Below are positions 10,226-18,644 of a stretch of DNA of 64,000 nt, in pieces; position 1 is the stretch's first letter, and each line of letters opens with the position of its first letter. The DNA is from JAQVEB01 sp028698105 (GTDB lineage Bacteria; Bacteroidota; Bacteroidia; Bacteroidales; Dysgonomonadaceae). The stretch covers positions 51,664 to 115,663 of the forward strand of contig CAXYYA010000002.1 of NCBI GenBank assembly GCA_964293155.1, in the 5' to 3' direction. The position numbers were made by a program, and so were the translations under genes. The notes under the pieces are model-generated. The model was not told the DNA's origin. It saw nothing but the letters and a program-made list of their open reading frames with translations, and did no database searches.

Positions 10226-11119
10226 TTATTCTGATTTATATTTCTCAAATTCCTGAGCAATACCGGCCTCAATATGGTTACCCGAGTGAACGAGAACCCT
10301 GTACCTGAGTTTTATTAATTGTCCTTTCTTTAAGGTTGTATTTTTATCGTTTTTAGGCCAATACATTGGGGTGGGCGAAAAGAAACCGTAATCGCGTGTA
10401 AACCATGGCGCAGGATACCAGTCGTTTGACGGATGTTGCATGAAAGCCATTCCTTCTGTTTTTCCCTGCCTCGTGCCGTAGCAGTCCATCCAGGATGATT
10501 TTTTTCCAAACGTATCCTTCTCCCCTTTTTGTCCTTCTGCATTTATCATAATCCCACCGTTAATTACTGCCAAATCAGGATCCATTCTGCCGCTGAAAAG
10601 CGAATGGTTTGTTTTTTCAATAACTACATCCATCAGCATTTCCATGGTGACATCGAAGTCAATTTGAAATTTATCTTTTGAAGGAGCCGAAACAGTTATT
10701 ATGCGTTTGTCTTTAACAGGCGCATCTGCACCGGGACGCCTCCATATACATTCGTTTTCGATTACAGCTTTTTCCCCACCAGTTTCTACGATATCGGCCC
10801 GTAATGAGATGATTTGTCCCCGATCCAATCCTTCCTGCCAGTAATTACCTCCGTTTACCCTGTCGCATCCGAAAAAAAGTGAACTGTGATGGGGATAATT
10901 GGCATTTCGAAAAGAAGTTACTGAAGCATTTGAAGGGCCGTTAACCGGATAAAAAAACGGATACTTTTCAAATTCGGAGAGGATATAACTTGTGAAAAGA
11001 TTTCCGTTTACCCTGATTTCAATTTTATCTCCTACCTTTTCTGCCGTTACTTTTGACTGGGAAAAGACGGTGGGATAAAAAGACATCGTCAATAGGATAA
11101 AAAATACAATTTTTTTCAT
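10226..11119 (-). CDS. DUF6807 (PmoA-like) secreted protein, short form
   Basis: A 297-residue protein with a signal peptide (MKKIVFFILLTMSFYPTVFS). Blocks such as YPFFYPVNGPSNASVT, HHSSLFFGCDRVNGGNYW and FMQHPSNDWYPAPWFTRDYGFFSPTP are typical of PF14100, annotated methane oxygenase PmoA-like although there is no link to methane oxidation. The family recurs beside Gfo/Idh/MocA oxidoreductases and DUF1080 genes in Bacteroidota and Planctomycetota; its biochemical role is not known to me. It lies 9 bp downstream of a second DUF6807 gene. Having two members suggests two steps or two subunits in the same glycoside pathway. Confidence 0.78.
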   Translation of the reverse strand: MKKIVFFILLTMSFYPTVFSQSKVTAEKVGDKIEIRVNGNLFTSYILSEFEKYPFFYPVNGPSNASVTSFRNANYPHHSSLFFGCDRVNGGNYWQEGLDRGQIISLRADIVETGGEKAVIENECIWRRPGADAPVKDKRIITVSAPSKDKFQIDFDVTMEMLMDVVIEKTNHSLFSGRMDPDLAVINGGIMINAEGQKGEKDTFGKKSSWMDCYGTRQGKTEGMAFMQHPSNDWYPAPWFTRDYGFFSPTPMYWPKNDKNTTLKKGQLIKLRYRVLVHSGNHIEAGIAQEFEKYKSE

Positions 11120-11128
11120 CGTTCTTAC

Positions 11129-12385
11129 TTATTTATTTGATTCAATTTCAATTTTTGGAGTTGACGAAAAGCTAAGCCAATACATTTCTGCGGTTTTACT
11201 GTCTATTTTGCCATCGAAAACTATCATTCTGTATTTCAAAGCATAATCGTTCCCTTTTTTCAATTCCCACGATTTATGACGAATGGGAGTAAATTCGAAA
11301 AACATATCGCCTCGTCCTTCATTCCCATCCAAAGGCCAAACGCGCATCGGCTCCGGATGAGCACGATTTGCCGGATGGCTCAGAAATAAAATTCCCGAAC
11401 GGCCTTCGGGCGTTCCCGATTCCCCTTCCACAATACACCATCGGGCATTGCTGCCATCCGCATCAATTCTGGTTTTTCCTTCCGATGTCAGTACAGTACA
11501 ATTATCCTTTGTCCATTTTTCCGTTGCACGGAAACCTATTCCTCCTCCGTATCTGTAAGCATCAAACATAATTCCGCTATCTAACGACGTATTGATCGCC
11601 GTTGTATAGTCAATTAGCCAAACTCCTTTGGCGTTATTCCAGACTCTTACATCCAATACCTCGTTCATCGCAATCTGATCAGGGCCTTTTGCACCGAAGT
11701 CCATGTGTTGTTGAAGCGCTTTAAATCCGGAAAATACTTCGCCCGATGTTTCCGATAAAAATCCTGCGAATTTTACGGTTCCTTCCCCTTCGGCAAGATT
11801 CCAGAAATCCACCTTTCTATCACCGATATGCGTCAACGTCCAAGGACCCCAAATTCCGTAATGATGATAGTGATCGGGAGGTTGCACGCGGGATAGCATC
11901 TCTCCCTGCGGCGACCACAACGGATGGATAAATCCGGATTTTTTGAACAGGGGATTCACTCCGGTTGGAGGGAACATCGTTTCATAGCGATAACTCAACA
12001 CCGGTTTTTCTTTTGAAAACAACACAAGGTTTCCATCCGACTTTTTTATTCGAATAATATCATCGGGGTTCTGCGAGGATTCTTTTTCAGTGAATTTTAA
12101 AACGAATTTTCGTGTGGAATTTTTTGGGGAAATACCTTCAAGTATGAACCAAAGACGAGCTGTATGCCCCGACTCCAATTGGCTCGGGATCAACTTCTCA
12201 CCAGATTTTGTAACTTCATACAGATTTAGATGTAAACTATCGATATTATAATCAATATTATCGAGTGAAAAGGAAACCGGAACATCTAAATAGTCTCTAT
12301 CCGCTTTTAATGAGAATTTCACCGTTTTCTGCGCGATCAGGTGTGTTGAAAATAGTGATATCAGTAAAAATATTAAGTACCTCAT
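11129..12385 (-). CDS. DUF6807 (PmoA-like) secreted protein, long form
   Basis: The preferred start, MRYLIFLLISLFSTHLIAQ, gives a clean signal peptide and 418 residues; the longer frame adds an unlikely 21-residue leader. An N-terminal beta domain of about 100 residues precedes the DUF6807 region, which has FPPTGVNPLFKKSGFIHPLW, HHYGIWGPW and GILFLSHPANRAHPEPMRVWP. The HHxGIW and FxHPxN blocks are shared in form with the shorter neighbour, so both belong to the same superfamily. Function is not established. It is the second gene of the operon, after the DUF2264 protein. Confidence 0.78.
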   Translation of the reverse strand: MRYLIFLLISLFSTHLIAQKTVKFSLKADRDYLDVPVSFSLDNIDYNIDSLHLNLYEVTKSGEKLIPSQLESGHTARLWFILEGISPKNSTRKFVLKFTEKESSQNPDDIIRIKKSDGNLVLFSKEKPVLSYRYETMFPPTGVNPLFKKSGFIHPLWSPQGEMLSRVQPPDHYHHYGIWGPWTLTHIGDRKVDFWNLAEGEGTVKFAGFLSETSGEVFSGFKALQQHMDFGAKGPDQIAMNEVLDVRVWNNAKGVWLIDYTTAINTSLDSGIMFDAYRYGGGIGFRATEKWTKDNCTVLTSEGKTRIDADGSNARWCIVEGESGTPEGRSGILFLSHPANRAHPEPMRVWPLDGNEGRGDMFFEFTPIRHKSWELKKGNDYALKYRMIVFDGKIDSKTAEMYWLSFSSTPKIEIESNK

Positions 12386-12441
12386 TTTGTTAAATTTATA
12401 TTTGCATTTTACGCTACATTTTTGATGCACAAAAAAACTTA

Positions 12442-14496
12442 TTAGCAACTTCGCCGTCCGTCAATATCTTCAAAATCAATGTTGAATTTACTATTGTCAG
12501 AAAGAGTAATAATTGCACCCAGTGTCGAATAGTTGGCTGTTACATCCATTATCTCGATATCCTTTATAGGATTTAATTCTTCTTCACTCCACGGGCTATC
12601 ACTCATTTTGTGCAACATAACGGTTATCAGCAGCTCCATCGGCGGATTTTTGTCCAAACGCCGTTTCCGGACGAATATCACCGTGCTTTCATCAGCCTCG
12701 GCATTGCGGTAAGAATGAACTAAACTTTCAATCTGATCCCATCCTCTGTAAGATATCAAAGCTAAACTTCTTCCGGGAATGGTAGCGGTAATTACCTTCT
12801 TTCCGTTTTCCTCAAATTGCTCCACGATAGCGTCTTTACCTTCCAAATGAGGTAATCCATAATGACCGAGGGTAATCTCATACTCAAATGCCAAACGGGT
12901 GCGATCAACTCTGATAACTCCCCCGGGAATGGTAATTTCTGCCAAATCAATAATGTAACCGACCCCGTTATTAGGCGGCTTCCGCATAATAGCCTGACGA
13001 TAAAGCACATTGTTTATGACCCCATTGTACAACATACTTTGTGAAATGGTGAATTTCTGATTTTTCAGCGCATCGTTATCAACCGTCAGTCCGGTAAGAT
13101 AAAAATTCACATCATCACCTCTTAAATCCCGGGGATCGAGACTACGAAAGGAATATTCCATTGAGGTTCCTCCGTCGGGATTATGATCTTCCCACGGAAA
13201 ATGGGTATTGTAGGATAGTTTTGAATAATTGGGATCGTCATAATATACTTTTCCCGGGATAATCTCAGAGGTTCCATTTTTTCCATGATTTACCAATACC
13301 AGACCGGGATTATTAAGTATCACTTTTTTAGAATTATCCCCCAGCGATTCCCAAAAACCGTCATTTTCCTTAGCGATCCAAAACGGTGAATCCTCAGGTA
13401 GGGCAAGACAAATGAACGGCAGGAACATCAAAAACGGACTTCCGGCACAGCTATAATTTTGTACCATATATTCCTTTCGTCCATAAAATCCAAGACTCGG
13501 AATCTCATTATAATAAAAATCTTCGCGGGTTACAAACTGTAGTAACGAGCCTGAACAAAGCCGTCTGGCCCATCCCGGATCCAAAAGATTTGGATTTTTC
13601 AGCATAAAAGACACCGGAAAAGCTCCCGAAACCCAAGTCCTGTAACATATACTCCGCGACCACATGTTGATATACCCGTCGCGACCAAAGAAACTGGGTA
13701 ATGATTCCATCAGTTTCTGAGCAGATCGTTCAATTATCGCAGAAATCTCTGGATAATATTCATCTCCGAATGTCCTGTTCCAGATGGTGGTATAGACAAT
13801 AAAAAGACTGATGGAGTAATAATTATAAGTCTGTTCCAAATACCATCCGTTCCCTGAATGGTAAGATGCTATCCATAGCAAATGACTTTTCAGCAATTCA
13901 TCATCAATCTCGTATCCGTGTTTCTTCAAAAACGAGAGCGTAGTGATATTAAAAATGCGCCAATTATTCTGCGTTGTTCTGTGATGGCCCCATTTTGAAA
14001 TGGTTTTTACCATTTCGTTTTTCTGTTCTTCCGTATATTGAGACCAGATGGTATCGGGCATAAGAAGCAACGTTTTGAATAATCCTCCGAACTCACAGGT
14101 AAATTGATAATTTGAATCGGGCAACTCTTCGGGCAAAGGTATGGAGTTGGGGTTTCCGGGGGTAAAAGCCCTGTAAAAATGCAACGCGTAATAATCCCTT
14201 AAATTTATTCCGTTGATGGAAGTTTCCGGATCAATATGAATCAATGGACCTGCCAGGGTAAAAGTTCGCTCCAAGGCCTCAAAATCAGCTGCTCGATAAC
14301 GCCATTCCGGTGCATTTGGCTGAGGGTAAGTTTTACCCGGAACTGTGGGGAAACTAAGATGCTGTTCTATCGAAGAAATGTGGGTAAAAGCCCGTTCCAG
14401 AAGATATTTGGCGCATTCGATATAGTGCCCCCTGTTCATCCCCGTGATCGGACTTAAATCATGATCGGGATTTGTTACTTCAAACTTTCTCTTCAT
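12442..14496 (-). CDS. DUF2264 protein, candidate GH154 exo-glucuronidase
   Basis: A 684-residue protein from Met24 of the longest frame (MKRKFEVTNPDHDLSP). It matches DUF2264 (PF10022) through the opening block ITGMNRGHYIECAKYLLERAF, the segment EWRYRAADFEALERTFTLAGPL, and a C-terminal beta domain. DUF2264 corresponds to CAZy family GH154, for which exo-beta-glucuronidase activity has been described; I recall this link with moderate certainty. No signal peptide is visible, so it may work in the cytoplasm, unlike the exported oxidoreductases. It is the first gene of the seven-gene operon, just across the control region from the AraC regulator. Confidence 0.8.
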   Translation of the reverse strand: MKRKFEVTNPDHDLSPITGMNRGHYIECAKYLLERAFTHISSIEQHLSFPTVPGKTYPQPNAPEWRYRAADFEALERTFTLAGPLIHIDPETSINGINLRDYYALHFYRAFTPGNPNSIPLPEELPDSNYQFTCEFGGLFKTLLLMPDTIWSQYTEEQKNEMVKTISKWGHHRTTQNNWRIFNITTLSFLKKHGYEIDDELLKSHLLWIASYHSGNGWYLEQTYNYYSISLFIVYTTIWNRTFGDEYYPEISAIIERSAQKLMESLPSFFGRDGYINMWSRSICYRTWVSGAFPVSFMLKNPNLLDPGWARRLCSGSLLQFVTREDFYYNEIPSLGFYGRKEYMVQNYSCAGSPFLMFLPFICLALPEDSPFWIAKENDGFWESLGDNSKKVILNNPGLVLVNHGKNGTSEIIPGKVYYDDPNYSKLSYNTHFPWEDHNPDGGTSMEYSFRSLDPRDLRGDDVNFYLTGLTVDNDALKNQKFTISQSMLYNGVINNVLYRQAIMRKPPNNGVGYIIDLAEITIPGGVIRVDRTRLAFEYEITLGHYGLPHLEGKDAIVEQFEENGKKVITATIPGRSLALISYRGWDQIESLVHSYRNAEADESTVIFVRKRRLDKNPPMELLITVMLHKMSDSPWSEEELNPIKDIEIMDVTANYSTLGAIITLSDNSKFNIDFEDIDGRRSC

Positions 14497-14593
14497 TTTT
14501 TTGATATTAAGATTCAGCGTGCCGTGTTCTTTCGGAATCGCCACGGATATTAAATTATGTTCCAAAAAAATAAAATAAATTAGTTAAACGCAA

Positions 14594-14635
14594 GTAGTAT
14601 ATTTGCGATGAAATGTACTATATTTGCAATTAATA
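14594..14635 (+). promoter_or_regulatory. 21-bp tandem repeat with twin -7 boxes
   Basis: Two units of the form GTA[G/C]TATATTTGC[G/A]AT follow each other with an exact 21-bp period. Each holds a perfect TAnnTTTG -7 box (14598-14605 and 14619-14626). They can be two promoters for the AraC gene, or a two-half-site operator on one helix face as used by AraC-family proteins, or both. Confidence 0.55.
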
Positions 14636-14648
14636 AGTAAATGCTAAG

Positions 14649-14818
14649 AATTATTGTGATATTTTCGTCTGATAAGCCTGCGGCGATAGGCTACGCTGAT
14701 AAGCAGAAAGCCTCTTGAAATATTAAACGCCGCGACTTTATCGCGAACGAAGTGAGTCTATCTTCGCCGTTAGGGGAACTATCGCGTAAGCCTATCTATG
14801 TAAAACGTTACAATAATT
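14649..14818. repeat. Imperfect inverted-repeat element, structured AraC leader or MITE-like
   Basis: The outer arms AATTATTGT (14649) and ACAATAATT (14810-14818) are complementary, as are the inner arms GATAGGCTACGC (from 14685) and GCGTAAGCCTATC (14784-14796), allowing one extra base. Inside, CGCGA-CTTTA-TCGCG (14731-14745) is a perfect small hairpin. If transcription starts at the twin -7 boxes, all of this lies in the 5' leader of the AraC mRNA. It could also be a small non-autonomous mobile palindrome. Confidence 0.5.
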
Positions 14819-14845
14819 ATTTTAGAATACTTAAGTGAGCATACG

Positions 14846-15727
14846 ATGACTAAATTAATGCATGAACAACTGAATTTCAGTACCGGATCTCCGGTAAAAA
14901 TAAAATGGTGCGATTATGATCATTTTAAATATCCTTTGCATTTTCACAGCGAGTGTGAGATCATTTATGTAATTAAAAGCTCCGGCAAAAGGTTTGTAGG
15001 AAATAATATCGAACCCTATTCTGAAGGAGATTTGGTATTATTAGGTAGTTTTCTTCCGCATATGTATAAAAGTGATCCTCTTTATTATCAAAATAATCCA
15101 AACATACGTGTGAATGCAATTATCCTTCAATTTTCAAAAAATTTTTTCTTTCATGCAATTGAAAATTATCCCGAATTTCACAAAATAAAGAACTTACTGG
15201 AAGAATCACAATACGGAATTTATTTCAAAGACAGCAAAGAGATTGATTCAATTAAGAAAAGATTGAGGAAAGCGCTGAATTTAAAAAACATAGACTTATT
15301 AATTGAATGTATTAAGATTCTATCCATGATGAGTAATACCGAGGATAAAGAATTACTCAATGAAGATTATTTTGAAAACAGTTTTGATACCCAATTGGAC
15401 GATCCTCGGATCATAAAAATTTTGACTTATATCAACAAGAATTATTTAGAGCCCATAAATTTGAAGGATATCGCTGACAAGGCCGGAATGAATAAGTCGG
15501 CATTTTGTCGCTTTTTCAAGGAGAAAACGAGTAAATCGTGTATTGAATATATCAATGAATTAAAAGTATCCTATGCGTGCAAATTACTGCGCGAAGGCAG
15601 ATTATCCATCTCTCAGATTTGCTACGAAGTAGGTTTCAACAACATCTCAAACTTCAACCGGCAGTTCAAGAAAATCACTAGATACACTCCATCCGACTAT
15701 TTGCTGGAGTACAAGAATGCGGGATAA
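14846..15727 (+). CDS. AraC-family transcriptional regulator with N-terminal cupin
   Basis: A 293-residue regulator. The N-terminal cupin-type sensor (about residues 20-100) has HFHSECEIIYVIKSSGKR and EGDLVLLGSFLPHMY. The C-terminal AraC DNA-binding domain (about 190-290) has two helix-turn-helix units: ILTYINKNYLEPINLKDIAD followed by MNKSAFCRFFKEKT, and ISQICYEVGFNNISNFNRQF followed by TRYTPSDYL. It probably senses a sugar or sugar acid and controls the flanking minus-strand operons. It is the only transcription factor in the window; no HTCS or ECF/anti-sigma pair was seen for the SusCD systems. An alternative start is Met5. It converges on the LarA-like gene with only 3 bp between the two stops. 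Confidence 0.93.
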   Translation: MTKLMHEQLNFSTGSPVKIKWCDYDHFKYPLHFHSECEIIYVIKSSGKRFVGNNIEPYSEGDLVLLGSFLPHMYKSDPLYYQNNPNIRVNAIILQFSKNFFFHAIENYPEFHKIKNLLEESQYGIYFKDSKEIDSIKKRLRKALNLKNIDLLIECIKILSMMSNTEDKELLNEDYFENSFDTQLDDPRIIKILTYINKNYLEPINLKDIADKAGMNKSAFCRFFKEKTSKSCIEYINELKVSYACKLLREGRLSISQICYEVGFNNISNFNRQFKKITRYTPSDYLLEYKNAG

Positions 15728-15730
15728 CGC

Positions 15731-17044
15731 TTAATACTCAAACCTATCCCGATGAGCCCACAAGCCTAAAGCCGGGCTCGAAATAAAATAAATTTCTTCT
15801 CCGTTTTCCAGGGTATTAAATCCTTCTTTCAGGTGTTGAAAATTGTATTTTTGCATCATTTCATTGATATCGGCATACCGAAAACCGACGCTTTCAATCT
15901 CCTGTCTGGTAAGATTTTCAGATTTTTTCCCAGAGCAGTACGTAATGGAAAACCTTCCTTCGGAAGAACCGTGGATTAAATGCGCTGCAGCACTCAGGTT
16001 ATTGCGTAACTCGTCGTTATCTTCAACAGCCTTTAATGTTTTTGGCGTTCCGAAATAGCCGTATTTCCGGATTAATCGATCAATTTCTTTATCTTCACCA
16101 AATTCTTTCAATGCAGGAGCAAGTACAATAAGTTCTCCGCCGTCGGCAATAGCCATACGCGTCCGGTAAATGGATTTATTACCGAGCCACGTACTTTTAA
16201 ACTCCGTGGGGTCTAACCAAACAAGCACTTTCTTTAATGGTTTTTCAACCATTTGAAAGTTAACTTCGAGTGAGAGTTTAGCGGCAAGGTCAAAAACATC
16301 AAAATCGTCTCCAACGAATAATCCGTACGTCTGCTGTTTTCCCTCTTTGTTTACGCCCACCACCGTAAGCACATACACGATAGGAAGATGTTTCGCAAAA
16401 TTTTCGGAAGCATAGTTAAATAGTTTTCGCACAGGTGTATCGGCACGTCCCATCATACGCTCCAGACCGTAAACCGCTCCCACATAGTGACTTTTGTTGA
16501 TAGCTTCGGCTCCGCCGGTTCCCACGAAAATGTTCTTGTTGTAATTGGCCATTCCTACCACTTCGTGCGGAACAACCTGCCCGATGGAAAGGATCAGATC
16601 AAAGTTCCCTTCGACCAACAACCTGTTCACCTGAACGGGCCAATCGAAATGTACCTTATATTCGGAAACATCTTCCACGATCTCTGCCGAAATCCGGCCG
16701 AGCGTAACCACATCATTTCTCCAGTCGTGATCGCGAAAAAGCGCTTTCGGTGTTTTACCAAACATGTGGCTTATCTGTTCGTCGGTCATCGGCGTATGGG
16801 TGCCGAGCGCAGGCAAAACATCCGCCAGTTTATCGCCGTAGTACTCCCAGCTTATTTCCGTTAGTTCGCCTGCCCGGCTGGGAAGTCGGGTATAATCGGG
16901 CGGAATAGCGAGCACTTTACGCTTTTCACCCAATTTATCGAATGCCTCACGAAGACCCGATTCCAGGTCTTCGTGAGACAAATTATGTGTGGCTGAGCCG
17001 TTTTGGTAATAAATCATATTATTAACGGGTGAAGCGATATCCAA
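15731..17044 (-). CDS. LarA-type nickel-dependent 2-hydroxyacid racemase/epimerase, candidate D-gluconate/D-mannonate 2-epimerase
   Basis: A 437-residue LarA-family protein (DUF2088 domain) with no signal peptide. LarA enzymes use a nickel-pincer nucleotide and swap the configuration at C2 of 2-hydroxyacids. Residues matching the Thermoanaerobacterium enzyme are all present: the PPDYTR cofactor loop (residues 48-53), H83 in LGTHTP, H160 in VVPHEVVG, K170 and H186 in KSHYVG. The spacings H160-K170 (10) and K170-H186 (16) equal those of LarA. Some LarA homologues are known D-gluconate 2-epimerases. It is the last gene of an operon with a UxuB-like SDR, a PfkB kinase and 6-phosphogluconate dehydrogenase, so C2 epimerisation of D-mannonate and D-gluconate is the best guess. 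The larBCE cofactor genes are not in the window. Confidence 0.85.
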   Translation of the reverse strand: MDIASPVNNMIYYQNGSATHNLSHEDLESGLREAFDKLGEKRKVLAIPPDYTRLPSRAGELTEISWEYYGDKLADVLPALGTHTPMTDEQISHMFGKTPKALFRDHDWRNDVVTLGRISAEIVEDVSEYKVHFDWPVQVNRLLVEGNFDLILSIGQVVPHEVVGMANYNKNIFVGTGGAEAINKSHYVGAVYGLERMMGRADTPVRKLFNYASENFAKHLPIVYVLTVVGVNKEGKQQTYGLFVGDDFDVFDLAAKLSLEVNFQMVEKPLKKVLVWLDPTEFKSTWLGNKSIYRTRMAIADGGELIVLAPALKEFGEDKEIDRLIRKYGYFGTPKTLKAVEDNDELRNNLSAAAHLIHGSSEGRFSITYCSGKKSENLTRQEIESVGFRYADINEMMQKYNFQHLKEGFNTLENGEEIYFISSPALGLWAHRDRFEY

Positions 17045-17094
17045 ATCGCTTTTATGTTAATTTTCAAACGAACCGGGATTCGCTTGTCCCAATA

Positions 17095-18549
17095 TTAAAC
17101 CTGATACGTTGACGAAGCTGTGTCGCCTCCGTGCCCTGTCCAATCCGTATGGAAGAATTCGCCGCGAGGCTTGTCTGTTCTTTCGTACTGATGTGCTCCG
17201 AAATAATCGCGTTGCGCCTGCAAAAGATTCGCAGGTAAACGTTCGCTGCGGAAACCGTCGAAATAGCACAATGCCGAGGTCATTGCCGGAACGGGTATTC
17301 CGTTTTCGAGCGCGGTAGCGCACACACGGCGCCAACTGTCCTGTGCTTTTTCAACCGCTTCTTTGAAGAAGGAGTCGAAAAGCAGGTTTTCGAGTTTCGG
17401 GTTTTTTTCGAACGCTTTTTTAATGTCGCCTAAAAATACCGAGCGAATAATACACCCGCCTCGCCACATCAAAGCAATGCCACCGTAATTCAGGTTCCAT
17501 TTGTATTCTTTGGCGGCTTCCATCATCAGATCATAACCTTGCGCGTACGAAATAATTTTCGATGCATAAATAGCCTCCTCCAAATCGTTGATAAATTGCT
17601 GCTTATCGCCTTTGAACTTGGGTTCTGTTCCCGAAATTTCTTTGGAAGCTTTCACCCGGAGGTTTTTTTGGGCCGAGAGGCAACGCGAAAATACCGATTC
17701 GCCGATCAACGTAAGCGGAATTCCGAGGTCGAGCGCCGAGACGGCCGTCCATTTTCCGGTACCTTTTTGTCCGGCTGTATCCAGAATTTTTTCTACCAAC
17801 GGACTTCCGTCTTCGTCTTTGTATGCGAGAATATCTCTTGTGATCTCGATCAGATACGAATCCAGTTTCCCTTCATTCCATTTTTTGAAGACTTCGTGCT
17901 GCTCAAAAGCATCCATCCCAAGCAACTCTTTCATCAGATGATACGCCTCGTTAATGATCTGCATATCACCGTATTCGATGCCGTTGTGCACCATTTTTAC
18001 GTAGTGCCCGGCGCCGTCTTCGCCCACCCAATCGCAGCACGGAGAGCCGTCGTCCACTTTCGCAGCAATGGCCTGGAAAATTTCTTTTACGTAAGGCCAT
18101 GCCTTTGGCGATCCGCCGGGCATCATCGAAGGCCCTTTCAGGGCGCCTTCTTCGCCGCCGGAAACGCCGGTCCCGATGTACAGCAGCCCTTTGCTTTCCA
18201 CGTACTTCGTACGGCGAATGGTATCGGGGAAATGGCTGTTACCCCCATCAATGATAATATCGCCCGGTTCAAGAAGCGGGATCAGTTGTTCGATGAAATC
18301 GTCCACCGGTTTTCCGGCTTTCACCAGCATCATCACTTTGCGCGGACGTTCCAACGATGCGACCAGCTCTTCCAGCGAATGCGCCCCGATAAAATTCTTT
18401 CCCGCACCACGTCCGTTGATAAATTTGTCCACTTTCTCCACCGTACGGTTAAAAACCGCTACGGTAAATCCTTTACTCTCCATGTTCAGGACGAGGTTTT
18501 CGCCCATTACGGCAAGGCCGATCAGGCCTATATCTGCTTTTTCTTTCAT
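17095..18549 (-). CDS. gnd: 6-phosphogluconate dehydrogenase, decarboxylating
   Basis: A full-length 484-residue enzyme converting 6-phosphogluconate to ribulose 5-phosphate and CO2. It has the N-terminal dinucleotide loop GLAVMGENL (residues 11-19), VFNRT (32-36, the NADP-favouring pattern), GTGVSGGEEGALKGPSMMPG (127-146), the catalytic Lys in KMVHNGIEYGDMQ (K185), and a helical C-terminal domain ending GHGGDTASSTYQV. Its place is odd: in Bacteroidales gnd usually lies with zwf and pgl, but here it lies between a sugar kinase and a LarA-like epimerase with no zwf or pgl in sight. That points to a catabolic role fed by gluconate rather than glucose 6-phosphate. Confidence 0.96.
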   Translation of the reverse strand: MKEKADIGLIGLAVMGENLVLNMESKGFTVAVFNRTVEKVDKFINGRGAGKNFIGAHSLEELVASLERPRKVMMLVKAGKPVDDFIEQLIPLLEPGDIIIDGGNSHFPDTIRRTKYVESKGLLYIGTGVSGGEEGALKGPSMMPGGSPKAWPYVKEIFQAIAAKVDDGSPCCDWVGEDGAGHYVKMVHNGIEYGDMQIINEAYHLMKELLGMDAFEQHEVFKKWNEGKLDSYLIEITRDILAYKDEDGSPLVEKILDTAGQKGTGKWTAVSALDLGIPLTLIGESVFSRCLSAQKNLRVKASKEISGTEPKFKGDKQQFINDLEEAIYASKIISYAQGYDLMMEAAKEYKWNLNYGGIALMWRGGCIIRSVFLGDIKKAFEKNPKLENLLFDSFFKEAVEKAQDSWRRVCATALENGIPVPAMTSALCYFDGFRSERLPANLLQAQRDYFGAHQYERTDKPRGEFFHTDWTGHGGDTASSTYQV

Positions 18550-18644
18550 ATTTTTTTAAAGATTTTTAGAATCAAGACCCAAGACAGTATGGTGTGATGC
18601 GAAACTTTCGCCCAATCACCTTTTCGCCAAGTCCCCAAGTCATT

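Larger units (their letters stand above)
14497..14845. promoter_or_regulatory. Divergent control region between the DUF2264 operon and the AraC gene
   Basis: This 349-bp gap holds no gene I can support. It contains a 21-bp tandem repeat with two plus-strand TATATTTG boxes (14594-14635), then a structured segment bounded by inverted repeats (14649-14818). No exact TAnnTTTG box was found for the minus-strand operon, so its promoter is not located. Confidence 0.6.

Noticed and set aside
15721..15750. GGGATA / TATCCC hairpin between the convergent AraC and LarA-like genes as a terminator
   Set aside because: Only 6 bp with an 18-nt loop and no T tract; it lies mostly within coding ends.
17539..18597. 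Long open frame (352 aa) on the plus strand opposite gnd
   Set aside because: It is a mirror of the gnd coding frame; composition is rich in Phe/His/Arg without any domain.
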